In this document: piece after piece, positions 45,601 through 58,120 of the stretch
Layout of the letters: every line of letters starts with the position of its first letter
How positions within the stretch are numbered: the stretch's first letter is position 1
NCBI GenBank assembly: GCA_037043015.1
Contig: CM073324.1
Coordinates: 28,312,097-28,376,096, forward strand
From: Bryum argenteum
Lineage: Eukaryota; Streptophyta; Bryopsida; Bryales; Bryaceae
Direction: 5' to 3'
DNA length: 64,000 bases
Notes under the pieces: generated by a model
What the model was told of the DNA's origin: nothing
Seen by the model: only the letters and a program-made list of their open reading frames with translations
Database searches by the model: none
Translations under genes and position numbers: made by a program

Positions 45601-48600
45601 GGCATCTGCCTCCTACGACAATGTCCCCAGGCGATATGGTGTGTGTTCGCATATCTGATAAGAAGCGAGGAGGGTCAACCATGGAATGCATGCGAGGGTC
45701 AGTGTACAGTTTGGCTGAAGACAATAACAGCATCGCCATTGCTATCGAAGCTCGATACGGCGATCCCACGTTCTCTCGCCTTTTCGGAAAGTCATTGCGC
45801 CTGGACCGTATCAGTGCACTTGCTGATGCCACCACATATCAGGTCGGCTCTCCTTTAATTTTCATTCCACGTTTCTTCACCAGGAACAATTTAGTGCAGC
45901 GTGACGTTGTTATATGTTTGCAATAATATCCGCAGTGTACAGATATGTAGATATAGAGAGTTTCTCGGATTGGAAGGAGATTTGTTTCTAAGCATCAGAG
46001 TTCAGATATTTTGTCAGCCTAGTCTATCGAGGTCTACTTTAGTCTTGACTATCGGCACGTGTCCGTCTGACTGGGCTATGAAATGTTTCGTTGGCAGCGT
46101 GATTGTGAAGCCCTGGAGCGGCTTCAAAAGCATGGATTAAAAAAGAAGAATCCGGCAGGGTCAGTAGTGGCCACACTGTTTGGGGAAGGCCCTGACATAT
46201 GCTGGCTAGCGCAGAATGGGCCGTTGTCGCCCATTCCCAAGTTTGAGAAGTCCTCGTTGACGGAGGCTCGGTTTGATGAGTCCCAAAAGCGAGCCATTCA
46301 GATGGGATTAGACAGGAAAAGGCCCGTGGTTGTTATTCAAGGGCCGCCAGGAACAGGGAAAACCAGTGTCGTGACAGAGCTCATCGAGAGGGCAGTGCTG
46401 CGCGGGGAGCGCGTGCTTGCAACTGCACCCACCAATGCAGCTGTGGACAACATGGTGGAAAGGCTGGCTAATGCAGGTCCGTCCGCTTGTTCGGTGCTCA
46501 AATGTCTATCAGTAATATTTATCTGGCTTTTTCCACTAAGAAATCCTCCGCGGGCCAGAAGCTAGAAATCAGTGCTCTATCCTGGCAAAATGTGCTGAAA
46601 AGTTTGCTATCTACAGCACGTATCTCACAATGCTTGAAGGATATTGATTGTCTTACCTCGGGTTCTAGAGTATTCTCAATCCTGATCGAACAACTTCATT
46701 GCGCAGGTTTGAACGTGGTCAGGGTAGGGAACCCGGCCAGGGTAGCACCGGCCGTTTCTTCACGGTCTCTGAGCTTCATTGTCGACAAGGAGCTGACAAC
46801 GTTCCGAAGAGACTTGGTGAGGAGGCGAGCGGACTTGCGAAGTGATCTGCGACAGTGTCTGGACGATGACTCCGTAGCTGCTGGGATTCGGCAGGTGTTG
46901 AAGCAGCTGGGAAAAACTTTGAAACAACGAGAGAAGGAGGCTATTGATGATGCTTTGACATCCGCACAGGTTTGTTCGCAGTCGGATAGCCAGCCGACTT
47001 CTACCTTTGAGTAAATCTTGTTTGTCCTGGATGTTGTTGTTCTTAATGCAGTATCATATCTTTAAGAACAGTAGGGCCCGCATTCATGTGCATCCGATGG
47101 CGGTCGGTGGTCTGTCTACAATATCTACTTTCAAATCATTAAAGTACAAACCACTAATCGTGAATGTCTTCACTTTGACCAAGAATAATACGATTTTCAC
47201 ATGGATCTTCCATGTGAATTTTATGTATCTTGATGTCTGATTCCCGGTACAGTTTCCTCTGAAGGGCTAATAATACGACAACTTCCACACTTCCAATACT
47301 ACATGTAATAATATCTGTCATTGCATGTGAAAATGACAGTAGCCACAAGGAATGCATGAAGCGGTTGCTACCAGCACTTGTCTCCTCGCGTAGACGTTCA
47401 TCTACTCCGTAGATTTTCCAATCCAGAAACATTAGATTTTTTTCTGGGTGCATTCAGACGGACAATTGGAGGAGAGGTGTAATACGATTTTGCCTGATAT
47501 GAGGGCTGTGCAGGTGGTTCTATGCACCAACACGGGAGCTGGTGACCCACTGATTCTGAAACAGGAGGCGTTCGATTTGGTGGTGGTGGATGAAGCGGCA
47601 CAGGCAATTGAACCGTCGTGCTGGATCCCGCTGCTGCAGGGCAGACGCTGTGTGCTGGCTGGGGATGCCTGTCAGCTGGCTCCTACGATCATGTCACGGC
47701 AGGCCCTGGACGGCGGCCTGGGCGTATCGCTCATGGAGCGAGCAGGGGCTATGCATGGTGGGCTTCTGAGCACCATGTTGGGCACCCAGTACCGCATGCA
47801 CCATGCCATCGCTCTGTGGGCGTCACACGAGATGTATGGGGGTCGTTTGCGGTCGGCCCCGCATGTCGCATCCCACCTTCTCCGTGATTCTCGTGGCGTC
47901 CAGGTAGGACTATTCTTGGATCGTTCAACCTTTCAACCTCCTGCACATTTATTCGTTTTGAATTGTTTGTGATCAATTGTTGTCTCTCGACTAGTGCTTG
48001 AGAGTTGCACCAGCTGAAGCTTTTGTGATTGTTGTCTAGCTCTGCGTTTTTTCTTTTATCTCGTGGCTCTTCAGGGGATTACCAGATAAGACCTCTCTCA
48101 TTTTCGTTCGATTTTCGAGACACAGCCACTTACTCTTTTGTTGACCGTCTATTTGTAGGACTCTCCGCTCACGAGGGTGCCTATGTTGCTGCTAGACACG
48201 CGGCTGCCATTCGGAAGTCTGATTCCCGGCTGCGACGAACGGTTGGACCCAGCGGGGACTGGATCCTTCTACAACGAAGGCGAGGCGGACATCGTTGTCG
48301 CCCACATTCGAGCCCTTCTGGCCACAGGTGGTATCTTGAGCTCACTGTCATTTCAAGCGGTGGTGTGCTCCTGATTATCATGTCTTGATTATTACCCCGT
48401 GCTAGCTCTGATTCTAGTCTTGTAAGAAGAAACGCTGAATGTGGGCGAAGTACGATATACAGGTGTTCCTCCGGCTTCAATCGCAGTTCAGTCACCTTAC
48501 ATGGCCCAGGTGCAATTTCTGTCCGACCGCATTGAGGAGATTCCGGGTGCTGAAGGTGTCCAAGTTGCCAGTGTGGACAGTTTTCAAGGGCGGGAAGCGG

Positions 48601-48994
48601 ATGCAGTTGTCATCTCTATGGTACTACTTCACGAACTTCTGCATCTTCGGGCTTTGGGGTGGGACGTGTTTGACTGTTCTGGACGATGAGTGTTGTAGCT
48701 GGCTAGGACTACGGATGATGAATTGTGTACGGGGTTGGGATATGGGCGCAGGTGAGGTCAAACAACATAGGAGTGTTGGGCTTTTTGGGCGACAACAGGA
48801 GAATGAATGTGGCAGTCACCAGAGCTCGGAAGCATGTCACCATAGTTTGTGACAGTACGACCGTGAGTCGCAATGGGTATCTGCAGCGTCTGCTTCAGCA
48901 CATTCGTCGCTTTGGCGAGGTCCGTTGCGCCCGTCCCACGGAAACGCCACCACGTCCCAAGAACAGCTCCTCCCTGCCTTCCAGGACGACGTAA
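42645..48994 (+). CDS. SMUBP2/IGHMBP2-like superfamily 1 helicase, probably organelle-targeted
   Basis: ATP-dependent 5'-3' nucleic-acid helicase of the Upf1-like group, most like the plant protein AT5G35970. Exons: 42645-43065, 43858-44165, 44488-44557, 44893-45189, 45556-45842, 46098-46476, 46707-46969, 47514-47903, 48159-48327, 48463-48620, 48752-48994. Every junction is GT-AG and in phase, giving 994 codons. Motifs: QGPPGTGKTS (Walker A, 46341 on), VLATAPTNAAVDNMVE, VVVDEAAQAIEPS (DEAA), LAGDACQLAPT, GTQYRMHHAIA, VASVDSFQGREADAVVIS, NVAVTRARKHV. All catalytic motifs are present. The N-terminus is Ser/Ala-rich with few acidic residues (MATPALANTGVLGTDFLSSR), like a plastid or mitochondrial transit peptide, then an acidic linker. 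The UPF1-1B-like region includes STTG/LGGMHLVSLSVEGG and LPPTTMSPGDMVCVRIS. Exon boundaries rest on remembered family sequence and splice consensus. Confidence 0.93.
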
Positions 48995-49580
48995 GCAGCC
49001 CCAGGTCCTTTGCTTAGCCGCGTCCTCCACCTCCAGCCCTCGCATCTGTAATGTATACTGGAAAACGTGGTTGTGATTTTGTTCTTTGTGATGGGGGCGT
49101 TCTCAACCGATTATTTGTCATACTGTAAACTATTGTAGCTGGTGCAAACGTAATCTGCACTATCACCATTTTCAGGAATAGGTTGATGCTACTTGTGTAT
49201 CCTACATTGAAATTGATTAGGTACTGAAGAAAAGAAATTGGAACCACAGCGGCTTCTCTGATGTTTAGATGCAGAAAAGTGCAAATTCTTCGATGTATCA
49301 TATTTTATCTTATTTTCTGAACTTCGCACTTATGTCTCGAATCTCTGTCTCACAATATGATCTATTTTACTCACTTTGAACCCGCAGAACATTTAAGATC
49401 TGAACTGGTTTGCATACCGTATTGAAGAACATATAGGATTTAGGGTGGTTTGCATCAAGATTATTTTAAAGGTACGTTTATGACAAGATAGCAAAATTTT
49501 GTTTAAAACATTAGTATATGAGGTTGTTGAGATTTTGAGAAAACAGCTCCTTATACTGCTGGAATATGATCAAGTGCACT
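48995..49580. other. Helicase gene 3' region
   Basis: Downstream of TAA 48992-48994 there is a likely 3' UTR followed by AT-rich spacer. No other gene is seen. Confidence 0.45.
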
Positions 49581-49589
49581 AATGTGTCT

Positions 49590-50472
49590 CACAATGCAGA
49601 CGAAATCAATTGATATATTTTGGTGGTGCAATTGGTTATGACTATCATGTAAAGCAAGAAATGAAGCTTTACTAACTTTATAAACATAAAAACATAAAAA
49701 GACATTGTCAACTGTAAAATCCTACACCTAACTTGTCCATGTATATGTGTACCAAATCTGAGTTTTAAATCCCTTACCAATTGTGAGATTTTGATATTCA
49801 AAGTTGAAGAAAAAGTTTTTTCCCCTTGTTGCACAATGGAATTTAAGTTTTTTGTGAGCCCAAAAAACCAATTTTAAGAGTAAATTTGAACTAAGGCTCT
49901 TCAAGTTCTTGTTCTTAAGTGAGTCAGGAACATGCCTATGGAATATTTACCCTCATGCGACCCATAAAACCTAAAGTAATGCCTATGCAATATTTACCCT
50001 CATGCGACCCATAAAACCTAAAGTAATGCCTGATTATTCATATGGAGGTAAGCTGAAATTCAACTTCAAGGACCCTCTTTGATAATAAAAATGGCATGTG
50101 AAGAATAACTCGTTGAGTAATCCAAATGGTGAAATCATGCCTTAAAAAGTTATTTCAAGTACAAAAATTAAAACTTGAAAAAAGTAAAATCTCAATTTTG
50201 GGTGAGTTTTTGAAGTTCCTTCGATCTTAATTTGAGAATAAACGAGCATATCCTGCAGTTTGGGCAGTTTTGGGTAGATATCAAATAGTCTTTTCAACCT
50301 TTGACCGTGAATATCTCCTAAAGTATGAGGAATTCTGAAACATGAAATGAATTTTTGGAAAGCTATGAAAAAACTCTTCAACCTTCAAAAAGTTTCAATT
50401 TTGTATGAGCTGAATATAGTAAACACGGGGCTGACCCAACCCCAAACAACCCGCTCTTTTTGACATTAGGGG
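49590..50472 (+). repeat. Diverged piggyBac-related element, right end visible
   Basis: 49720-49830 is homologous to the piggyBac left region at 4030-4145 (CAACTGTAAAATCCTACACC, CCTTACCAATTGTGAGA, GATATTCAAAGTTGA). The right end reads GACATTAGGGG at 50462-50472 followed by TTAA (50473-50476), the same terminus as the intact element. The left terminus was not found, so the copy is decayed or truncated. Confidence 0.6.
49932..50025 (+). repeat. 47-bp tandem duplication
   Basis: Two copies of a 47-base unit starting ATGCCTATG(G/C)AATATTTACC differ at one base. They lie inside the diverged piggyBac-related repeat. Confidence 0.95.
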
Positions 50473-50504
50473 TTAAACCAAGCTCACTTTGCCTATTTGA
50501 GAAT

Positions 50505-50770
50505 CCAAATGCAAACCTTGTGCTCAAATTCACTCATTAGTTTGAGCATTACTATTGCATTGTTTGGCAACAACATTCATTCATTAGTTTGAGCATAACT
50601 ATTGCAATATTTGAATCTTTTTGGTATAATTAGTGAATCAATCTGAATTTCATTTGATATTACATAGTTATGTATGAATATAATATTGCTTCAAGTAGCA
50701 TATTTTAAAAACAATATTACGCTATTCATGCTCAAACTAATGAGTGAATGCTCAAACATAAAATGGGAAA
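50505..50770. mobile_element. Foldback / MITE-like element
   Basis: A perfect 21-base inverted repeat links 50529-50549 and 50728-50748 (core CACTCATTAGTTTGAGCA), with weaker pairing outside. A third partial copy of the same motif is in direct orientation at about 50576-50600. The centre is AT-rich and non-coding. Target duplication is not defined. Confidence 0.65.
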
Positions 50771-52904
50771 GTGAAAATTGGAAAGATATACGAACAGATG
50801 AGTACCCAGCAATAAGTAAGCCATTCGAACCTCCTGATTTGGTATGAGGCCTTGTGTAAAGGAAGAAATCATTGCCAACAATTCAACGCAGACAAGATCT
50901 CCATGATGAGTGAAGAAGGTTATCTTGGATCATCCGTTTGGAAGTACTGCAACAGTATCGCACACCTGAATCTGAAGGTGCACGCCTGCAGGTTTCCATC
51001 ACTCATATCGCCCCGTCTCCACTCTCAACGCTTGTACATGAGACTCGTAAAGTCTCTCATCAAAAAACTCAAGACAAAAGGATTGGACTAAGCTTGTCAT
51101 CATAGAAACTTAACTTGAATTGAAATCCAACGCTAAAAACTAAGCTGAAACTTAGCAGTCGACGAAGGAAAGGAGATGTAACTTCTCCGGGCCTTGCTTT
51201 TTTTTCCTTTCAGGTTCAAGAATATCTGCTAATAATCTCCACCCCTAAATCGAAAGTGTTCACTCTCCTGATCTCCGATAGAGGGTCGGTAGAAGCAACT
51301 TACGAGAAGCTCGTAACTGGGGCTCGGAATGATTTTGCGCACGACCTACAGTGCAGTATATCTGCTCAAGATGGATAACCAGGAAGAGAATCTGCCAGCC
51401 TTTGGTCGACACTCATGTCTTTCTGCCTTTTTTCAGCTTGATTTGCTTTCAGTCGTGTGGTCGACCTGACAGGCTGACTCCGCGCATACCATGTGCTCAT
51501 GTCTGCATCTGTCGATTTGAAGTACGACGCAAATCTGCTAAAGAGGGTTTCAACCCGTCTGGTTAATCAATAGCGAACTCAAGCCCATAACCTCCATTCT
51601 ACAGTTAGCTTGTCTTACATGTGCAAATTTTTCAATTTTGACGAGCAATTGTCGAGCATATCTCGTTTCGCCCTTATATGCCAACTCTCAGTTGCTGCCT
51701 GCCTGAATTCATCTTCGTTCCTCCACTCTAAGAATTACCAACATTCTTTCCTTCTTACTGCATCATCCTCTGTATCATATCAACCATTCAGGGTTTAGTG
51801 AGGGTTGGAAAGTCCGTGAGAACCAAATTCGGCACACTCGATGACGCGCTGCGCTCACTGCACCAAGAGGACAACTTGCAAGAACCACCATACTCAGGAT
51901 GTACAAGTTTGAAAGTGCACCTGATCATCGTAACAACAATTCAAATGCTTCATTACTGCATTCCTTTTGCACAAAAAGAAGAGTTTCAGTTATTATGAAG
52001 TTTAATTTTCTAGCTATCTCCCGCCAAGTCTTTCTATTGTAGTGACCGGCAAATCGTAAGATCCGACGGAGATTGTATCACTCTCAATAATTGACGGGAC
52101 CATCAGTTCCTGTCGTGACTCCTCACTAGAATCTTGAACCTACGAATTCAATCGAGCTTTCTTTCAAGTGAATGCGCAGGTCAGTTCTGATGTACCACCA
52201 CATCAAGACAAGTGTTCACCGCTTCCAAGAGCATGAAGCGAGCATGAGGTTCTAAAATGCACAGAATTTGTTAGCTGATCTTAATCCTGTTAAAATGGCG
52301 TTATCCCGTTGAAGTTTGTTAAATGTGCTCAAAATGAACCAAGTGACATAGGTTTTTTGTCACTGACCATTGACAAATATTTCCTGAACTTGAACAGCCA
52401 TTGAGAAATATACGGCCTTTGACGAAATATTTCTCAACGATAAGAAACAACAATGTTTTTGAATGTCAAAAGGATGGCAACAATATTCTATAGTAGAAAT
52501 TTCAAGCCGATGACATTTTCATTTCCAAAGAGTAGAAGTACACTAGAGTGTTTTACAATTTTGCACAACTCAAACGTACTAAAAACATACCAAAAGTCAA
52601 ACTTCCAATTCTCTTTTTCAAAAGGTGTTTACCTTAAATTTGAATGTTATTTATAAAATGGATGACATGTGTGGCTATGGCACTCTACACTAATTATGTA
52701 TATCCAACTTTCATGATAAGGAATTTGTAAGATTCCATTAAGTTTTTAAGGTTGGAGAGTTACGCTTGGTGCACTCATGATGTAATCACAAAGTCAAACA
52801 ATTGCAACTTTTTACCAGATCTCATATTTACCCCACCTAAATTTGCTCTCGATGTAAAATAGGGAGAATTTTAACCATAAGAAAAGCTATGTCTTATTAT
52901 GTAC
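50771..52904. other. Spacer without recognised features
   Basis: Several frames of 60-80 codons occur (for example 50852-51091, 51351-51566, 51610-51798) but none resembles a known protein and they do not join in an evident splice pattern. An old gene fragment at about 50,850-51,090 cannot be excluded. Confidence 0.35.
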
Positions 52905-53299
52905 TAGAGGGACCCGTGCACCCCGCTTCGCTTGGATATATCCAAGAGCTTGCTGAAGACATGAACCATTTAATATCTATGCTATTTAGTTTGTAAATAT
53001 AATATCTATGCTATTTTGTTGGTATAATATCTATGCTATTTAGTTTGTGTTTCACACTCTCCATGTCTCAAAAAAATGTGTGAAATGAGGCAACATTTCG
53101 CAATTCAGTTTCGGAATTTTCCTCTCAAATTTCCTAAATTTGTTGTTCCTCAGACATCATGTTCGCCAGTGGATGCTAAAGCAACCTTGGGGATTACATG
53201 TCTTCATCATCGGAAGGTGCGCCAATAAATTGCCTTGATTTATAACTCCTCAGACTTAGCTATCATATGTTCATCACTAGAGATGTAAGGGCCACATTC

Positions 53300-55300
53300 A
53301 GCAGAGAGCTTCATCATAGACGACGTTGTAACGCATGAGGCCGTCATCACGATGTGGCCCTTTTGCCAACATCACAAAGACGTTACTTGCTCCCTTTGCA
53401 CGTAAGAAAGCCACATACAATTGCCCATGGGAGAACACATCCCATGTGAGGCATATCTCCACAATGGGAACAATTTAGCCTTTAAACTTGTTGAAGGTCA
53501 TAGCGTATGCAAGATGGAGGGGATACTGTCTTTGTTGAACGACAAAGGGAAGGCATGTGCTTTCAGAAATGACCGGAATGTGGAGAATAAATGCAACATA
53601 CCCTACATATTCTCCTCAAAGAACTTCTGCTTCTATCATCCGCACAGAGCAACGGCGCACGATGAGACGGGTGCCATTGCATAACCCATTTGATAGATCC
53701 CGGTTACGTAGGAGCATGATAGATGTGCCAATTTTGACGTTGAGCTTCTATGAGGGCCAACCACTTATTTCAAGGGAGTCCAAACATTCGAGTAGGATTG
53801 TGTTAGTACCCTCTTCATCTTGGATTGTGTCTGCGCTGAGGTAGTCAAAGATTTGACCTGGAATTGATTCAAGTATTGCCTTGTTTATTTTTGCTACATC
53901 ATCATTGGGGGCAGCAAGGATGGCGCAATTTTTTAAGTATTGAGGACCGACAGATCCATCTGCGATTCCAAGATATACCGCCTCAATTAGGGTTGTCATA
54001 TCATGCGTGTTGTGGTGATCGGGCGAACAAACCGGGCGGACAAGTTGTCCAAGGCGGGCAGCTTGCCTGCCCGGTTTGACTCCTTTAAAGGTTGTCATAT
54101 CGGGTGTGTTGAGGTAATCGGGCGGGCAAACCCGACGGATAAGTTGTCCCGGACGGGCGGGCGGCCTGCCTGCCCACTTAGACAACCTTGATCCTCAATG
54201 AGGCCTTGCTCTGTTTGGTCACGCAATAGCATGCTTGGCGGACAACAGATGACATCTTCTTCTCCTTCGACAACCTCTAGCTTGCTCTCTCTGAGTGCTA
54301 GTAGCTAGTGTGCTAATGTCTGCTTCCCCAACTCGGTTACTCGCGCACTTTCTTTTGCAGTGCGCATATTCCGACGTAATGCCTTCTTATTGACATAGTC
54401 CCACAGGCCACAGATACAACTCTTTAATGGATTCCGCAAAAATATCAGGCCTTAACCCTTTCGGAACAATTGGAAGGACCTGCAAAAAGTTGCCGCTCTT
54501 AACGCATACTATCCCTCCAAATGGCAAGTCACGTCTATTAACATCTAGTAAAGTCTTGTCAACTGTCTCAAATGCTAGTTCGTGCATCATTGGTGCCTCG
54601 TCCCAAAGGATCAAGCGTGTGCGACGCATCAGTTCTGCTAACTAGCTTTGCTTACTGAAGTTGAACACAAATGTGGGATCCAGGTTGATTGGGATCTTCA
54701 ACCTTGAATGGCTTGTCCAGCCTTTCTGAAGCAACATTGCAGTAATTCCCGACGACGCAAGTGCCAATGCAATATGACCGTGTGCACGTACCGCTTTTAG
54801 GATCATATTCTCCAAGTACGGTTTCCCGGTACCACCCGGTCCATCAATGAGAAAGTATTTTCCAATTTTGATTGACAATACGCTTCCATGACGTCATTGA
54901 AAATTGCACGCTTCTCATTAGTCAGCGTTTTGATCTGTGTATTCACCTCCTCCCTAAGCAAAGCGTCCTTCTATCGTCAAGCTGCTCCATGATCAAGGAA
55001 TTGACCTGCAGATTGTCTAATGCAATTGTAGGGTGGGGCAAGTCGAAATCAGCTAACGATTTATCAAATTCCGAAAGGAGTTGAGCAATCAGGTTTAATG
55101 CAAGATTGTGAATCTGCTCCTCTGACGGGTTCTTGACTCCTTTTTCTTGAAGTTTTCTCTCATAGTCAACTGACAAAGCATCATAGTTGCGCTCCCACAA
55201 TTGCACAGAGAATGCTGGTGGACCATGGATAAGCATCATGACAAACAATGATCGAAGTTGGTCACCTGAATGCATGACTGACGCTTCTTTCAATGCGCAT
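53300..55300 (-). pseudogene. Helitron Pif1-like helicase region
   Basis: Pieces in order: LWERNYDALSVDYERKL (about 55,190), FLIDGPGGTGKPYLEN (Walker A-like with Pro in place of the final Thr/Ser, about 54,850), RLILWDEAPMMHELAFE (DEA, about 54,610), FGGIVCVKSGNFLQVLPIVP, YLKNCAILAAPNDDVAKIN (about 53,930), KLNVKIGTSIMLLRNRDLSN (about 53,730), LAYAMTFNKFKG (about 53,500) and GQLYVAFLRAKGASNVFVM (about 53,420). A MITE interrupts the domain at 53988-54192. Confidence 0.88.
53988..54192. mobile_element. hAT-like MITE inserted in the Helitron helicase
   Basis: CCTCAAT flanks the insertion on both sides (53981-53987, 54193-54199; 7 of an expected 8 bases). The ends pair around GGTTGTC: TAGGGTTGTCATA on the left, inverse of GACAACCTTGA on the right. 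The interior is GC-rich (GGGCGGGC motifs), unlike the host element, and is made of two similar halves of about 100 bp, each starting GGTTGTCATATC. Removing it joins helicase sequence on either side. Confidence 0.75.
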
Positions 55301-55699
55301 TTTCATTTGTTGTCGTCGTTGAACAAGCCCTATATAACGCATGCCGTTTCGAATGTGTCAAAGAAAACCCCATTGTGCGTGCACAGATCTACAAAAAACA
55401 TTGCTCTCGCAACTTTCGTGAGAAGCGTCCGCAAAAGTAACGCTCTCCTGCAGAAGGGCTAATAAAATAAAGGCGTCCAACTGCATACCCCTTCTTTCGA
55501 ATCGTCCACATCCTTTCCTGCACATTTCAGACAAATTTGGAAGGGAAGTCCAAGTAAAGCACATCTCTAGCAAGTGGAATTGTTTGGTTTGCCATAAACC
55601 ATTCCGTCAGAGTTGTCTTTCTAACACAATCTTCGGCGAGAATTTGGCCAAGGTCACCATAAGCAGCAAATGTCACCCGGCCGTTGTTGATCTAGTACA

Positions 55700-58046
55700 T
55701 GAACATGCCAACGCTAGATTGCCGCGCTGACATCGGGCATTTTGAAACCAAAGAGTCTCCGTGTAGCCTCAGACGTGGAGATGTATTGGGCATCAATGTA
55801 CTGTCGTATCTCATCCTGACTCTCTAGAACCGCCGGTGTACAATCGTGGCCTTTGTACACATATTTAAACAGGTAATTGACGGTTGTGATAGACGAACAT
55901 ACCCGGAAACACGAATAGGATGGTCAAAATTAGCTGACATGGATTTAATCATAGACGCCGATGAAGCACTTCTCTCAGCATTGATGTGCGCATTGTACTT
56001 GCGTACTAAGTATAGGTTGTGGGGGACAACCCAACGGTTGTCAATGCAGTTTCCTTTCGCATTGACAAACATGGGCCGATTCTCCATCCGCCTGTACTCC
56101 GTTATTGTCCACACTTGTATGCTCATTGAATAGGAGTGGATACCATATTGTGCATTTTCTATCCTCCATACAGGGAGCATTCGGATTCGAGGCGCCACAA
56201 GGACCATGCACTAAACACTTTGTAACCGTCTCATATGCATCTCGCTTAGTCATTGGGTGATTTGGGTCAGGAAGCTCGGCTGAAACCACGGAATCAATCT
56301 CTTCAATGGTTCGCAACTTGTTCTCCTCTTGAAGGATCAAGAGGATGTGCGCATGGTGTAACCGTGTAAGCGACGTTTTTGGAACTCAATCACGTAAATC
56401 TTGCCCTTCACATCACCCAAAATTTTCTTTTATTTCATGTCTTGTAAAAGTTTCTTGGAGTTTTATTGCAAAAACTCAGCTAACCAAGTCCCGCTGATCT
56501 TCCCCCACTTGTCCCGGTAACAGCTCCGCTGTTATCTCTGGCCATTTTGAATTGCATGTGAGTGTCACAAACAAATCTAGCAGTCCAAGGGCCCTCATTA
56601 TTGCCATGGCGTCTTGGTAAAGCTAAACCATCTAACATGGGCTGCCAACGAAGGATAATGGCAAGATGTACATCTGTCCAACCTACACTGTGTCATGATC
56701 TTGAGCATTCATGACATCCAACAGGCCACTGTACAGATCGCTCTGCATTTTTGACCGATTGTCATGGTAATACTAAAGACGATTTTGTTTGCAGCATGCC
56801 CAAGCATGTACCATATTTGCTGGAAAAGACAACCGGCATAGAAAATATAAAATTCCTTATTGGCTAGATGAAGCATGTATGCATAGTATTGCCTTTGCGT
56901 CACCCGCTTGGAGCCACCTTTGCCTGCAACAACATTTAATCGTTGAATTGCTGCCTATCCAAGCCAAACTCCCTAAAGAGGATGCGAGTAGACCAACCAT
57001 TACGACCGTCTGAGAACAACAGAGCATAGTGAAGTGGCAAATATGGAGAGTGCAGGTATGATATATTTGTTGTTGCGGCCCATTTCTCAACTTCATAACA
57101 ATGTCTCGCTCTGAAATATTGTCGTCATTGTCATTGTCCACCAAGATCGCTCGTACGTCATCTGTTGTTGGAGCATTGTAACGGCGTTTGTAAAATGATC
57201 AAAGCGCTAGAAGCCGCAGTTCCAAATCTATAGCAGGAGTGTTGGCGATGCATTGGCAAGCATTTTCGAACAACTGGGCTAAAGGACTATGTTGTTGAAG
57301 CATATTTTGTACGCCCTACAATGTATCACGGTCGAGATCCTTGAAAATCATCATGCGGCTGTTCACTGCGGCGTGATTATCTGTAATATATAGCTAGAAA
57401 AAATTTTTTACTCCCCCCTCCCCTCTACAAAGAACAGACTGCCCATCCTATGATACAACTTTCCATGGAGCCGACACGTGTAGTTTCCACCCTGAGTAAA
57501 GCGCTTGTCGATCTTGGCTCCAAGAGAGGTGAAGGCAAGTACGCTGTTGTATGCCCGAATATTATTGCAGAGCTAACTTACTTTTAGGGCGTTGTCACGT
57601 AGCAAGCTCCGCAAGGGCTTAAGAGGTGGTGTCAACTATTAATAGGAGCTCAACTTTTCCATCGTCACAATTGACATGGTGAAAACCGGATTAGCATTGG
57701 TCGAACCCCTTCCCCTAATCCCTTCATCCAGCCAGTACAGAGGGTTGCATAACCCGCACACAATGTTCATGTGACAAAGGACATGTCGGATACTTGTAGC
57801 GATGCCATCAACCACTTGTCGTGCCAACGGCACCTCGGGTGGAGTAGGACAATGAGTTGTAACCCGTTACCGCTGAGATTCACAGTGAGCTCCTTTATGG
57901 TCCTCAGCCATGTGCCCTTGCCGTTTCGCACGCCTTCCCCGCCTAGCAGCATTCGCAGCTTCACGCTCAGCTGATATACGTTGTGCCCTTCTCTCACGCG
58001 CCAATCGATTCTGACGCGAACGTGAACTTTCTGGAATAGTATTCAT
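55700..58046 (-). pseudogene. Helitron Rep (HUH endonuclease) region
   Basis: Recognisable pieces in several frames: CGLCNPLYWLDEG (about 57,750), NIRAYNSVLAFTSLG, MTQRQYYAYMLHLAN (about 56,900), LLDLFVTLTCNSKWPEI (about 56,550), the HUH motif RLHHAHILLIL (about 56,360), the segment GPCGASNPNAPCMEDRKC (about 56,200), and the tyrosine motif YLFKYVYKGHDC (about 55,860). The last two catalytic elements are preserved as sequence, but frame breaks between them exclude an active protein. Confidence 0.87.
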
Positions 58047-58120
58047 TTTTTTGTGATTTTGTGATTTTGTGTTTTTTGTGTTTTTACGTCCTAATAAAGT
58101 TTTACCATTTGACGTGGGCC

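Larger units (their letters stand above)
52905..58046 (-). mobile_element. Helitron, decayed autonomous-type copy
   Basis: The minus strand encodes, in order, an Arg-rich N-terminus (58046 on, MNTIPESSRSRQNRLARERR), the Helitron-like N domain (NIRAYNSVLAFTSLGAKID, about 57,560), an HUH Rep nuclease and a Pif1-like helicase. The likely 3' terminus is at 52905, where the minus strand reads GGGTCCCTCTAG then T, giving a CTAG end with a T after it, preceded by GC-rich sequence. The 5' terminus (expected TC) was not located beyond 58046. Many stops and frameshifts make it non-functional. Confidence 0.88.

Noticed and set aside
53999..54190. The GGGCGGGC-rich repeats as a gene or CpG island
   Set aside because: Flanking duplication, inverted ends and interruption of the helicase frame identify an inserted MITE.
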